Source: Verpa conica (taxonomy: Eukaryota > Ascomycota > Pezizomycetes > Pezizales > Morchellaceae). From it: DNA of 64,000 nucleotides. A program made the position numbers and the translations under genes. This document shows positions 46,018-58,085 of the stretch, piece by piece. The notes beneath the pieces are model-generated. The model did not search any database and had not been told where the DNA came from. It saw only the letters and a program-made list of their open reading frames with translations. The number at the start of each line of letters is the position of its first letter. The stretch's first letter is position 1. The stretch covers positions 806,001-870,000 of the forward strand of contig JAUFSD010000006.1 of NCBI GenBank assembly GCA_033030425.1. Direction: 5' to 3'.

Positions 46018-49000
46018 ATGAGTGCTAAACAGCAGACCGTAGCAGCGGCTCTGACCGACTGGGTATGTGCTCCGTGCTCACGCGTCATATATGGGGAGGG
46101 CGATAAGGGATACGGAGCTGACCTGAGCCATAGATCAACGCGTGCCCTATCGAGCCAAAGATCTCGAATCTAGGGGAACTAAGCGATGGGATAGTCGTAG
46201 CAAAGGTCCTACGTATGGCTTTCCCCTCGAGAATCTCTCCGGCTTAATACTAATGGTGAAATGTAGTGGATATCGACCCTTACTACTTTAAAACCACCGC
46301 TGCGAGCTCTGAGGGCGGAGGAGGGGCTGCCCCTGGAGCTCATTGGGTCCTCAGGTTTCAGAAGCTAAAGAGACTACACAAGGACCTGACTCGTTACTAC
46401 ACAGAAAACCTTGGTCACAGACTCCCGAGTGCAGCTCCGAATTTGACTATGATCGCAAAAGACAGCAATGTGGAGGAGACCATCAAGCTTGTCAAGATAA
46501 TCGTCGCAGCTGCGGTTCAGAGTGATAGAAGAGAGAACTACATCAAATACATCCAGGACCTCTCCCCGAGCTCCCAGACAGAGTTAATGCAGGCGATCAA
46601 CCAAATGATGGAGATCGACGCCGCAGAGAGCACACGAGTAGAAGGGTTAGGAACGGAGCAAAGCAAGAGCGAGGAGGCGGATATGGATCAGTTCAGGATG
46701 GAGGAGGAGATGGCAAGACTAGTGGCTGAAAAGGAGGCTGTTGAGGCGAAAAATAGATCATTAGAGAAACGGCTAGGGAGTCTGCAGAGCGATTTCGATG
46801 AGAACCAGAGTCATCTATTAGTGCTGCAGGATCAACTTTCAAATGGGGCAGTAGACCAGGGGTATGCAAATAGGACGGACCCGATGATGAGGAGTCAGCT
46901 GGATCAGTTACAGAGTGATGTGCAGAAGCTGGAAGATGTGATTGCAGAGAAGGAGAGCACAATTCATGGGCATGAGAATGTTATTTCTTCTCTCAATCGG
47001 CGAGTAGATGACTTGTTACCCAAGGCAGAGGCAGGGATGAAATATAAGGATGACCTAGATGAGGCAAATCATACGATCGATAAGCTCAAGAAAAGCCAGA
47101 ATGTAGCTGAAAAGTACCGCCGGAAGCTCGAGGGTATGGGGGAATTGGAACGACAGGTCAAGGTAATTATCCCCTCGTAATCTTTCTATCATTTCTCTAG
47201 TCCCTGTCCTTTCGTTGCTCTATTCCTTACGCAACCCTATTTTTGCTCGTATCTAGACACTGGAACAGCAACATGCTCAAATGCTCCAAGACCTCCGGGC
47301 TAGCCAGGAGAACTCGAAACAAGTTCCTAGTCTTAAAAGGATCGTCGAGCAGTATAAGAAACAGATCGAGAAGATGGAGACGGAGTATGCCGAGTTATTG
47401 CGACAGAGGAATAGCTTAGATTTAGAGCGGAATATGCTCAAGGAAAAGGTTCAAGGTGCAGAAAGTCAGAAGAGCAGGGATATGGAGCGGATACAGTACC
47501 TCGAGGAGAAAGTTAGGGAGATCGAGACGGGTGTTATCCCACAAAGCGCGGAGCACACTAATGGAGATTTGAATTCGGAGTTGAACCTCACATCACAGAC
47601 AAAGTCGGACCTGTGAGTATCCCACTTCTTAAGAATGATTTACAGCGAGTGATTGCTACGTTACCACACGGGCTTTTTTTCTAATAGAAAAACAGTAAGA
47701 TGCAAATTGCAAGACTAGAAGCCGAACTCAACAACCTCAAGGAAAGGGGTGGTGCGAGTGCAGAAAATATGATGCTACAACGACTCCTCGACGATGCAAC
47801 TCTTGCTAAAAACAAGCTAGAACAAGATTTTCTAGTGGCTCATACTGACAAATTGGTTCTCGAGGCGCAGCTGACTGCTATCCGTGGCGGTACTTCAGTC
47901 GAGGGGTACGTCCGTTCTAAATTCAATGCCCGGTTTATGCTTGTATTTGCATTAGAGAGAATTCTTGCTCAAAGATAGTTTTTGGTGTTTGGTCTATTCA
48001 GGTCCGATGTCATGTTGAGGCTACGACAAAGCCTTATTGATGCTGAAAAACAACTCTCCGAGTTCAAATTGAGGTGCTCTGAAGTGGAAGCAGAGCTTTC
48101 AGTCACAAAGAGAGAACTCGTTACTGCACAGTCTGATTGTTCGTTCCAATCCCATCAAGCCACATTTCTAAGACCGCCCCATAAACTAATTCTCGGTGAT
48201 TACGGAAAAAATAGTAAGCCTTGTCGATAAGGACAAACTAGAAATTCTTGCAGAACTCAGAGCCCTTGTTGGAGCTGAGCTCATCGAGCTCCGCCAAGAA
48301 CACGATGATATGCGAACCAAAATGCGGGAACTCGAAATTGACGTCGAGCAGAAGAAGTCCCTCCTCAACACCGTTCTCCTCGAAAAAGACGAAATATCAA
48401 AGAAAGTCTCGGAGCAGAAAGATCTCATGCTAGAAAAAGAAAAATCCAACAGCGAACTCAAAGCCACCGTCGCTGCACTCACAGGATCTACGGAGGGCAG
48501 GGATGGAGCGCTAGAGAAGAGAGTACTGCAGCTGCAGAACAAGCTGGAGGATCGCAGGGAAAAGATGACAAAGAGCCGAGAGGTATGCGCGCGGAAGTAT
48601 TACTATGTCGTTCGAGGAGATGATCAGAAGAGTGAAGGGAAGGAGGCTTCTTGGTTTCGACGGGTGGTTGCTGATGCGAGTGCCGGAACAGCACATCAAA
48701 AAGCAGAACGGGATCATCAAGGACTTGAAAGAACAGCTCGATCAAGCAGTCTCAAGCACCACGGACGCCAACTTCAAAGCGAAAGAGGAGCAGCTCGCCG
48801 AATTTAAGGTTGGTTCTCTACTTTCCGATATTCATCCCTGAGAATAATTCCTGATAAAAACCACGCACGTGTAGAGAAAGAAGCAGGAGGAATTGGCCTT
48901 CCTTGAAAAAGAAAACACTTTAATGACTACTGCCTGGTACGACCAAGCTAGCCGTCTACAGATGAACAGCTTTGTTCTGCAAAGGATGGGAGATGCGCCA

Positions 49001-49087
49001 TCGAGCTGGCTAAATAAGCAGAGGATGGCGATACACAGCAGTAAAGTATGTCGATGCGGTCGACACCCTATACTTCTTTTATCATAA
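46018..49087 (+). CDS. HOOK family dynein adaptor
   Basis: Links early endosomes to dynein and microtubules (HookA in Aspergillus). Exon 1 encodes MSAKQQTVAAALTDW; exon 2 lies within 46136-46209 and reads INACPIEPKISNLGELSDG then IVVAKVL; exon 3 continues LDIDPYYFKTT. This N-terminal Hook/CH domain has the family's LxDGxxxxxVL and DPxYF pattern. The remainder is a long coiled coil broken by about six introns (QMLQDLRASQENSKQVPSL, QYKKQIEKMETEYAELLRQ, KLEDRREKMTKSRE). The C-terminal end reads MTTAWYDQASRLQMN and RMGDAPSSWLNKQR, the conserved Hook motif before the cargo-binding tail. I end it at the stop near 49087; an extra 3' exon is possible. Total about 700 aa. Exon ends after 47600 are approximate. 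Confidence 0.85.
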
Positions 49088-49902
49088 TTTTTACATTTTA
49101 ATTTACTAATGGTAAGCGCTAGAAGAGATAATTCTCCCTAGCCCCACTCACTCGACCTGTAGTACGTGAGGATCTTTTTTCCATCTTCCCATTCTTTTGT
49201 AAACACTTTTTTGGTGAGTTATCAAACAAGAGTAATAGGTTACGAACATTGCCCTGTAGTCCCTGTCTGGTCCCGTCTAGAGGTCATTAATGCATACCCC
49301 CCTAGTTACCAAGTTTCTTATACCTTTTTCTTCTACCCTTGTACCTTTTTTATTCTTTCTTTATATCCTTTATTTTCGTCTTTGTTGCTTGTGGCATGCA
49401 CTCTTGCATTTGCGCGCAGAAAGATAAAGAACCTGGAGCTGGAGCTGGGAGTTGAGGTTAAATTTCTTTTTGTTTGATTGATAGAAGGAATGCAATATTT
49501 CTCTTTTCCCTTGTTATTGGTAGAAGGAACGAAAGCCCCCAATTTCTAGTGAGGCTGGCCTTCGTGTGATGGGCATTGTATGCTTCCCCTTTTCCTATAA
49601 CATATATTAGAATATGTCCTTGTGGGTACTGAAAAGAGTATATGATAGATTGCTTGTTGCTTTCTTTTCTTTCCGCGGGTCCAACTTAGCTCTGGGATAC
49701 TACTTTTCACTCTAGTTCCTTTTTTGGTTTATAATACAGATGTTATCTATTCGTATCGTACGATCTTATATATACCTACCACTAGGAATTTTCTAGTGCT
49801 AAAACTAACCCCAGTTCTTATAATAATTCTTCTGAAACGCCGTAACAGCAGGCTACTCTTATGTATGTAGGTATCCTTTTACACCTTATTAGAACAGCTT
49901 AG
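49088..49902. other. Intergenic, convergent HOOK and HEM13
   Basis: An 815-bp T-rich stretch. A small 3' exon of HOOK could still lie near 49420-49480. Nothing else supportable. Confidence 0.4.
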
Positions 49903-51324
49903 CTAAACCCATTCCATGGGCTTCTTCAGAACATTCAGGAGTCGCTCCTCCCTTGAACCTGCTACAGGAGAGTGCATGTAATGCCAGCCAGCAGTTAAAG
50001 GGAGTGACATGAGGATTCTAGTATGGTGTAGTATTAATATATTGCTTTTTCTGGTAAGTATGAAGGCGACTCACGATTCCACACGTGCTCCAGGGGTATT
50101 GAGGCCGAATGCAGTACCTCTGTCATGAACGAGGTTGAACTCGACATATCTTCCGCGTCGGATCTGTTGCCATTCTTTTTCTTCGGGGGTGAATGGCATG
50201 TTCTTTGACAGCGAGACTCGTTAGCTCCAGCAACAAACTCAGTAATATCCGCGAGAGCAGACCTTTCTTCTCTCGATAATTGGAATATAGCTCGGAAGGA
50301 ATGCGTTCAGGCAATCCTTAACAAAAGCAAACAAGTTCTCCGGGTCCTTATCATCCAGATCATCGAAAAATATTCCACCAATTCCTCTAGACTCTTCTCG
50401 GTGCTTCACATAGAAGTAGTCGTCACACCACTTCTTAAAAGTGGGGTAGTAGCGTTTATCGTGATTATCGCAGGCTTCTTTAATAGTACGGTGAAAGTGA
50501 ATTGCATCCTCGTCGAATAGGTAGCTGGGAGTTAAGTCTGTCCCACCGCCGAACCACCACGATTGTGTGCTGCCGTCGCTATTCATAGTTTCAAAGTAGC
50601 GATAGTTAAGATGTACTGTTGGTGCCATTGGGTTATAAGGGTGCAGAACCATACTCAGTCCCGCTGCAAAGAAGTCAAGACTCTCAACAGTAGGATCGAG
50701 ATTTTTATGATCTGCTCGCATCTTCAACACGGCTGCACGGGGGAGTTTTCCGTACACAATTGAGATGTTAACGCCGGCCTTCTCAAATACATTCCCAGCT
50801 TGTAAGACGCAAGAAATTCCGCCTCCACCTGAGGTTTTACGTTCCCAGGTATCGATTATGAATTTCTTCCCATCGACCTCCTCAAGGGCTGTAACAATTT
50901 CTTTCTGTTTCTCTTTTATAAAAGCCTCCATTTGGAGGCGCATAGGCGAGGACTCGGTAACTCCGGACTCACGTTTCTGGAGAGCATCCTGTTGATCGAT
51001 TGGAACCACTGAAGGTGACCCTCCATTTGGGGCTTCACATAAGATGGGGGAGGTTTTCTGAATGTGTTAGTGATTGGTGGTGATGGATGGTGGGGTGCGT
51101 ACGAGGGACCAGAGAAGGGAACCAAGGGCCAGCACTCCTATACCGCCAATTAAAGCTGAAAAGGCTGTATTCTGAGTTTTAAGGATATTAGAAGAGGTTG
51201 AGTAGCTCTTGGAAGCTAATGGAGAGTTCTGGAGAGCTCTAGAACGGGACTGAGAAGTATGGCGGGGTACAGGTCGGAGAATTGATGAGGCCAAACCTCT
51301 CCGCGAGATGAGACGGAAAGACAT
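49903..51324 (-). CDS. HEM13: Oxygen-dependent coproporphyrinogen III oxidase (HEM13)
   Basis: Converts coproporphyrinogen III to protoporphyrinogen IX in haem synthesis. Exon 1 (51324-51103) encodes an Arg/Ser-rich mitochondrial presequence ([20 protein letters not shown]) and a hydrophobic segment ([20 protein letters not shown]). The catalytic domain follows: [13 protein letters not shown], the conserved His in [10 protein letters not shown], the family signature [31 protein letters not shown] and [10 protein letters not shown]. Exon 3 gives [34 protein letters not shown] and NTPGARVES. The last exon gives [17 protein letters not shown] and ends in LKKPMEWV, stop at 49903. The intron after exon 1 (GTACGC, ACTAAC, CAG) removes an in-frame stop. 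It is divergent from ATG8 over 864 bp. The presequence suggests an intermembrane-space enzyme, unlike cytosolic yeast Hem13. Confidence 0.95.
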
Positions 51325-52188
51325 TGGGGACCGTTAGATGAAGGAAGGAAGCAGCAGCAGAAAAATAATTGGGATTTCTTTTTTTAAGTAAGGGGAATAA
51401 TTTGATGAAGTTAGACCATACGGAACACGAGATGTCACCCGATTCTGAGCCGACGTTATCAGACCAACTCCGAACTCCGGCAGAGCCTCACAAAGGAGCG
51501 GGTGGCTGGTGGGTGGTGGGTGGCTGATGACAGTACCGAAACCAGTACCAGTGGCTGGTGGTATTATGTCACAATGAAATCTAGGTTAGTATCACGGGAT
51601 CCCGGTGCAGGCATAGCTACAAGCATTAACCCCTCTTTCGTTAGCCCTCTGGAAGAGTAGTGAATCTAGAGTAGGTATTCTCACGGTCGCCGCCCCTCCT
51701 ATAATCACTCAATAGCTTCTCCTGTTCCTCGCTCCTCTGGTAATCAGGCCGCCCCTCCCAGCTTTGTCGTCATAGCTACCCTCCTTGTCGTTCCGTCACT
51801 TTCGACTCCTACAAATACATAGAAAGACTCATCGTTGTGTCGCAGTATCTCAGCTGACCAACGTATTAGAAACATCGCTCTGTGACCTTCGTTGTTCTGA
51901 CCTTGTGCAGCGTCTGGGTAAGTGTCTGTGTGCATACTTAACCCTTCCCTGCGCTTCCCTCCCCGCCCTCCGCCTTCCTTAGTGCCCATTACTCACCCGG
52001 TCTCGCCCCATTAACCACACACCAGCCTTCCTCCTCATCTACCTCCTCTTCCTCTCCCTCTCTCCTCTTCCTCCTCATCATCACTGGCAACATCTTCAAC
52101 GCATTCTTATTTCCTGAAATAACCACAAACTCATCTCCACTCCAACAGCTCTACTCCTACAAACTTTAACCACAACAAAGCTTTCAAT
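51325..52188. promoter_or_regulatory. Divergent promoter region HEM13 / ATG8
   Basis: An 864-bp spacer. The ATG8 leader (52015-52110) is a long CT-rich tract typical of strongly expressed fungal genes. A GT-rich patch with repeated GGTGG lies at 51498-51530. No specific regulator site could be assigned. Confidence 0.5.
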
Positions 52189-52824
<636 letters not shown>

Positions 52825-53660
52825 TAGGGATCACGGATAATATGCGATGGGGGCGTTGTTTTAGTTCACGGGGAAGGGAAACGACTGGTGGAAGCGGGTT
52901 CACGTTCTAGAGAAACGTTCAACTGGTTAAATTATGAGCGTGGCCTGAAAAGCTTCTGGAGCTCGACAACTCGGGGCCATTATCTTTCGTTTCTCCTCCC
53001 GTTTTCCTGGTTTTGTTTCTTCTGTTTTGCGGTGTTACTTTATTTCGTTCCTGTTGGTCTTTTTTCCGTGTTTTATTTTTGACTGGGACCTCGCTTGAAG
53101 ATGTTCTTGTTTTTGCTTGGGGAACTGGGCTGTAAGGAGCATGGATAGTGGGGGAGTTACTGGCAACTGGCTGGCTAGAGGGCTACAACTTGCTTATCAA
53201 GCCGCTGAGAAATAACAGTTACTTTTTTCCAACTATTCACTTTAGTCTAGCTGTTTTGTAATACGGAGAGTAATGGTCCTATTTTTTCTTTGGGTCTTTT
53301 TGGAAAGAATGTAGGTATTACTCTTAACCGGGATTCTGTTGAAAGAAACAAATACACTTTTAGGCGTGACACCGTGTTATTGCTCTGTCGTGTGCGTCGT
53401 GTGCTGAAAGTAGAGGCTAGAACTCTTATCGCTATGACGAAGGGGTTATCTTATGCCACGCTACCTACATATAGATACTGCAGGGGTGATGTAGATGCAG
53501 ACAGATACATCGACAGGCATGGAGATATATCATACATGGTATAGGAGTCACTGGGTACTTACCCACTCATCCGGTACAGTGATCTTGAAACGGGTCAGGT
53601 GATGAGAAACATGTGTCTAACAAAGGCTGAGCGCAAGGGGGGATGACCGACTAATCACCG

Positions 53661-53936
53661 ATATTGACCCAGCTGTTACAGAGACTAGCATTCATTCACT
53701 CCCTTAGAATATCTCATAGTGATGTTAGACCAAATACTGTCCTCCTCGTTTGACGGAGGCATAAAGGACCCTTGACACAATTTTATGATCATATATCCCA
53801 ATGTCCTACAGCAGATGAATTACTACAAGATCCTTTTATCAAAATTATCGATGCGACGCGAATACTAAAGCCATTTATAAGAAGGGTATCTATCAAGTCA
53901 CTGAAGCTTTTGAAAAATGTAGGCCATACGAAATAA
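53661..53936 (+). pseudogene. Decayed Ser/Thr protein kinase fragment
   Basis: One frame reads ILTQLLQRLAFIHSL-RISHSDVRPNTVLLV, then stop. This is the alpha-E helix and catalytic loop of a protein kinase (family form HRDxKPxN; here the Arg is Ser). After the stop, the same frame continues to CPTADELLQDPFIKI, the usual end of a kinase domain. Everything between (DFG, APE and the C-lobe) is missing, and the glycine loop and VAIK Lys are absent upstream. So it is a remnant with a large internal deletion. Which kinase it came from cannot be told. Confidence 0.6.
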
Positions 53937-54168
53937 TTTAGTGTTCTTTGTGCCTAGCCTCTTTGTAAATACTTCCTGGACTAAAGACTAGCGTGAGAGA
54001 AGAGGTAACTCTAATTCACCTCCACTACCATGTACTTCTAGAAAGCTAGTTATCATCTACCAGTAACAGCTTCACCTTTAGATATCTCTCTATAGAACAT
54101 GGTGAACGCCTCCCATGAAAACAACGGTTGTGTGGTCCCGTAACGGGCATAAAATCCACCACCGACTA

Positions 54169-54249
54169 CTCCCCACGAGAAAGGCCTGTCGATTGCTCCC
54201 TACGAAAGAAGCTTGTCGATTGCTGCCTGTGGAAAAAGCTCGCTGAATA
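54169..54249 (+). repeat. 27-bp tandem repeat, three diverged copies
   Basis: Units at 54169-54195, 54196-54222 and 54223-54249 share the pattern CT(C/G)CC...GAAA...GCxTGTCGATTG. Copies 1 and 2 differ at a few positions; copy 3 is more diverged. The unit is nine codons long and one frame is open (LPTRKACRL, LPTKEACRL, LPVEKAR then stop), which hints at an old coding repeat. Confidence 0.7.
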
Positions 54250-55477
54250 GTATTGACCTATATTATTTAGTAAAAATGGCAGCACACGTGATTAACTCAG
54301 CAATTAGCTCTGGTGTTAATAGAAGACATAAACTAATCGAGGACTCGATACTATAGCATAGCCCAGACGGAATTATTATCAATAGCGCTGCAAATGAGAG
54401 AATGTCTCTTATTCTACTTGTGTCTGAAAGACCACGGCCCAAATAATTGCTGTACCTTTACAAAATGATGATGATACTCTAAAACGATGAGTCTCACAAT
54501 TGTAGGAAACAGTAAGATTGATCCGAAGGTCTCTCATATGAAGGAGGTCTGGGGAATGCTAAAGGAACTATCGGATCTATATACCAAAGAGGAAATAAAA
54601 AAATCGGACCACGTAAAATGGAGAGGATGGACTAAGGACTCACCTAAGGTGCCTACAGAAGTTGGGGAAAACCAAAAGCAATTGCTAGTTTGGTGAGTTT
54701 ATATGTTTCAATGCCGAAAAACAAAAACGCATAAACAAGTGGTAGAGGCACCTTGATTTTTCCCCATAGGAGTGTGGCAATGCCCCAGGTTAGGGTCGAT
54801 GGGTTTCTCACTTCGCAAAATATTAGGGGTCTATTATGGAGTATATGCATACTACTCTAGAGTCTTGATATACCTCAAGTGTAAAAAAGATTAGATTTAT
54901 TATCTAGACTAGTACATAGAAGGTGGGCCTAAGGTAAGAATTCTCATCGCTTACGCTGCCTGATACCCATCGCTTTCAAGATATTCTCTACACAGTTGTC
55001 AGGGTAGTCCGATGTCAAGTGGAACGCTTGCTGTGGGGTTACCAAGAAACTCTTCTAAATTTATGTGAAGTTCAGAGTACATCAGCGAGGTGGAGTTTGT
55101 CTCCGCCGCGTGTATCACGATTCTAGAGCTATGATTGTACCTACTTGCTGATGGTGTCTGGGTAGAAGGTGCGACCAGGTCTACCTACTAAATCATTACT
55201 TAACAACAGAGCCAAAATAGACTTTACTTTAGCAGATTTAAGAGTTTATAATTAGTTTTAGGTGGTTAGGAAGTCTCTAATAATTGAATGCAGCATTGTT
55301 GCGCTGTACAGTTACAAACCTAGCTCGTGTGGTTGCTGCCTGGTGAATCCCAATCAGAAAGTACTTTATGATGCGGCTCAAAACCCCCTTGGCACCCAGC
55401 AGGATCCCAGCACTTGAGCTCTAGAAGGCCACTCCAACCACCACCACCACCACTAATAAATAAAACAAAACCCAATA

Positions 55478-57244
55478 ATGTCTTCCTCCCGCCGCGAAAT
55501 GCCCTACCGAGAGCGAGACCGAGGCCGCCCAGCCCCCACCGAGAAAAAACGATCCCGCTCCCGCTCTGGCTCACCCCCATGGCGTAAACAGGCCCGTAAA
55601 CGCTCACCGCACGGCGAAGGGGGGGCCGAAGCTGCAGACCTAACAGACCGGCGGAAACAGGAGCGATATGTTCGTGAGCAGACGCGGCTCAATGCACTAC
55701 AGGAGGATGAGACGATGAGGGAGTGGGTTAATCAAGAGGATACTTTTGTTCTCAAGCAGGCTAAGAAGAAGGCAGAGATCCGTGTGAAGGAGGGTCGTGC
55801 GAAGCCGATCGATTGGCTCGCGGTAAATTTGCGTGTCATTGATAAAGAACGTACTTCGGATCCTCTGGATGATGAGATTGCGGATGAGGATCTTGATGTG
55901 GTTGATCCCGAGGCGGTGCTGGATGGGCTTGGGGAGAAGGAGTTGGAGGATCTGGAGGCTGATATTGATGTCTACATCTCCCTCGAGACCAATAGGAGTA
56001 ATCGCGAGTATTGGGCTACTATGAAGGTGATTTGTCGGGACCGGCGGGAGAAGTCAAAAGACAGTGCACCGGAAGGTCGAGCTGTGAGTTCGGTTGCTGG
56101 TGATGTTGATAAGCTTTTTGGTTCTAAGAAGCTCGAAGAGCTCGAGGCGCTCGAGAAGCAGATTATGGGGAAGCTGAATAGCGATGAGATCTTGGATGTC
56201 GACTACTGGAATGAACTGCTGCGGAGCGTAAGGGTGTGGAAGGCAAAGGCGAGCCTGAAGAAAGTGTACGCAGACGTCATCAGTAACCGTCTTGATATCC
56301 TTATAAAACAGCAAAAGGAGGAGGCTCGAACTGTCCGTGCGAAGCTGGAGGCAATCCTCGGTGGTACTAAAGAAGTTCTTGAGGAGTCTGCTCTCGAATA
56401 TCACCCGCCGCCAACGAGCTATCCAGAGGGTCGTGTAGTTCCATACACGCGCGAGATGGATCCTGAACCAATGCTACGTCTCCGCCACGATGAGAAAACA
56501 CTCGAATCATGCGATGAGAAGGAGTTCCTATCCCACCTTACTGAGGAGCGGAAGAAGGTGCTGAAGATGGGATATGTCCCACTAAAGGCCCGACAACAGT
56601 ACAAGCAGCCATACAAGAAGCGCTTCTTCTGGCAGAAGCGTGCATTACCAAAGCCTCCCGCGCCGAGCGCACCACCCACATCAAGATTCGCAGCGGTATT
56701 CGACAACGACGATTTCTCACAAGCAACAAAAGCGCTCTACGAGCGTGAGGTTGCTCGTGGTGTGGGAGATAACGAGGAGATTTTTACAGGCGAGGAGGAA
56801 GTCTCTACCACTGGTCCAAAGCCAGCTTGGGCATCCAAATACCGGCCTCGTAAACCACGCTACTTCAACAGGGTGCAGATGGGCTACGAGTGGAATAAGT
56901 ACAATCAAACACATTATGACCACGATAACCCACCCCCGCGTGTTGTGCAGGGTTATAAGTTTAATATATTCTACCCAGATCTTATCGATAAGTCCAAAGC
57001 TCCGACCTATAGAATTGAGCGAGAGGGTGGGAGGAAGCGAGGTCAGAGCTTTGCGCCTGCGGGTGAAGAGGATACATGTGTTATCCGTTTCATTGCAGGA
57101 CCTCCATACGAGGATCTAGCATTTAGGATTGTGGATAAAGAGTGGGACTACTCGGCGAAGAGGGAGAGGGGGTTTAGGAGCAGCTTTGATAAAGGAATTT
57201 TGCAGCTACATTTCCAGTTGAAGAAGATTTATTATAGGAAGTAG
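55478..57244 (+). CDS. Cactin, spliceosome-associated protein
   Basis: Conserved nuclear protein bound to the late spliceosome; the S. pombe homologue is Cay1. A single exon of 588 aa. The N terminus has an Arg/Ser-rich splicing-factor stretch (KKRSRSRSGSPPWRKQARKR). The conserved mid domain (DUF/Cactin_mid) reads FVLKQAKKKAEIRVKEGRAK, then PIDWLAVNLRVID, YWATMKVICRDRR and ILDVDYWNELLRSVRVW. The C-terminal cactin domain reads YFNRVQMGYEWNKYNQTHYD, PPPRVVQGYKFNIFYPDL and FRSSFDKGILQLHFQLKK, ending YYRK. The length is shorter than animal cactin (about 700) but normal for fungi. The start is the first ATG after a CA-rich leader. Identity is secure. Confidence 0.95.
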   Translation: MSSSRREMPYRERDRGRPAPTEKKRSRSRSGSPPWRKQARKRSPHGEGGAEAADLTDRRKQERYVREQTRLNALQEDETMREWVNQEDTFVLKQAKKKAEIRVKEGRAKPIDWLAVNLRVIDKERTSDPLDDEIADEDLDVVDPEAVLDGLGEKELEDLEADIDVYISLETNRSNREYWATMKVICRDRREKSKDSAPEGRAVSSVAGDVDKLFGSKKLEELEALEKQIMGKLNSDEILDVDYWNELLRSVRVWKAKASLKKVYADVISNRLDILIKQQKEEARTVRAKLEAILGGTKEVLEESALEYHPPPTSYPEGRVVPYTREMDPEPMLRLRHDEKTLESCDEKEFLSHLTEERKKVLKMGYVPLKARQQYKQPYKKRFFWQKRALPKPPAPSAPPTSRFAAVFDNDDFSQATKALYEREVARGVGDNEEIFTGEEEVSTTGPKPAWASKYRPRKPRYFNRVQMGYEWNKYNQTHYDHDNPPPRVVQGYKFNIFYPDLIDKSKAPTYRIEREGGRKRGQSFAPAGEEDTCVIRFIAGPPYEDLAFRIVDKEWDYSAKRERGFRSSFDKGILQLHFQLKKIYYRK

Positions 57245-57566
57245 TGATGTGTATTAGGGGTGGCTAGTTTCTACTTGGTAATGATTGCGTTTCTTATTTT
57301 CTTGGGAAATTTCTACTTTGTATGATGATCATGATAGATAGTGTGTGGGAACTGGAGGGAAAAAATTTGTATGAAAGAGCTCAGGCAAAAAACAAGTAAA
57401 ATCGGGAGTGGTGGTTAGTGATTATGATTAATAGACTCGATTCTTTGAAAGTCTCGAAGCGCTTCCCCATCTTGCATTCTCTACCTGCCGAAGTAATACC
57501 CACTCCGCCTTTCATATCGTCAGTAACAAAAGTCATCGAAGCGCCCATTAATTAACCCGTAGGGCT
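57245..57566. other. 3' intergenic, cactin and NCE101
   Basis: A 322-bp spacer between convergent genes. AT-rich, no feature seen. Confidence 0.5.
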
Positions 57567-57766
57567 CTACCTAATAAGATTATTCCAAGCCTCTGCCGGC
57601 CCTCGACCAGCTTCTTGCTCCTCCCTCCTCACACGTGCAGTGGCCGCACCAATACCGATGAACAAGGCGAAAATAGGATCGCCAATTCTATCTAACTATT
57701 AGTTGATATGTTCTCGGAGAAGGGTGCAAAGGAGCAATACTTAGAGATGAGGTATTTGGACGACAT
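57567..57766 (-). CDS. NCE101: Non-classical export protein 1 (NCE101), 48 aa
   Basis: A very small membrane protein; yeast Nce101 (53 aa) is linked to export of leaderless proteins. Two exons (57766-57741 and 57687-57567) total 147 nt, giving 48 aa: MSSKYLISK, then IGDPIFALFIGIGAATARVR, then REEQEAGRGPAEAWNNLIR. The DPIFAxxIGxxAA membrane span followed by Arg-Arg-Glu-Glu is the family signature. The intron starts GTATTG and has CTAAT as branch site; the acceptor is the second of two tandem AGs (GTTAGATAG), because the first would give an immediate stop. It is convergent with the cactin gene. Confidence 0.85.
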
Positions 57767-58085
57767 GATTTTTTTACGAGTACGGGGTGGACTGAGGGTG
57801 GAAGTTGAGTGGTAGATATTCGCAGGGATGGAACGGGATGCTCCGTGGGTCGGAGATGGATGCGTCCCTTATACTTCAGGAGGTCTCTAGTCCGACAACT
57901 CCACCGTGCTGTTGACACCAATATACACTCCTCCCCCTCCTCCTCTGGACGACAATCAAGGGCCAGCACTCAGATACACTCTCATAGCTCAATTGTGGTT
58001 TCTAGAAATCATTCTTCGTGATATATATATATTGGGTTGAACTTTTTTTCTTCCTCTAGGGGTTCATACGTATACAACTCTCACC
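57767..58085. promoter_or_regulatory. Divergent promoter region NCE101 / ERG27
   Basis: A 319-bp spacer between two divergent starts. A TATATATATAT tract at 58022-58032 lies 54 bp upstream of the ERG27 start. No other motif recognised. Confidence 0.4.

Noticed and set aside
54487..54850. Short frames on both strands as a gene
   Set aside because: The two frames overlap in antisense, neither has recognisable domains, and the area is full of decayed sequence.
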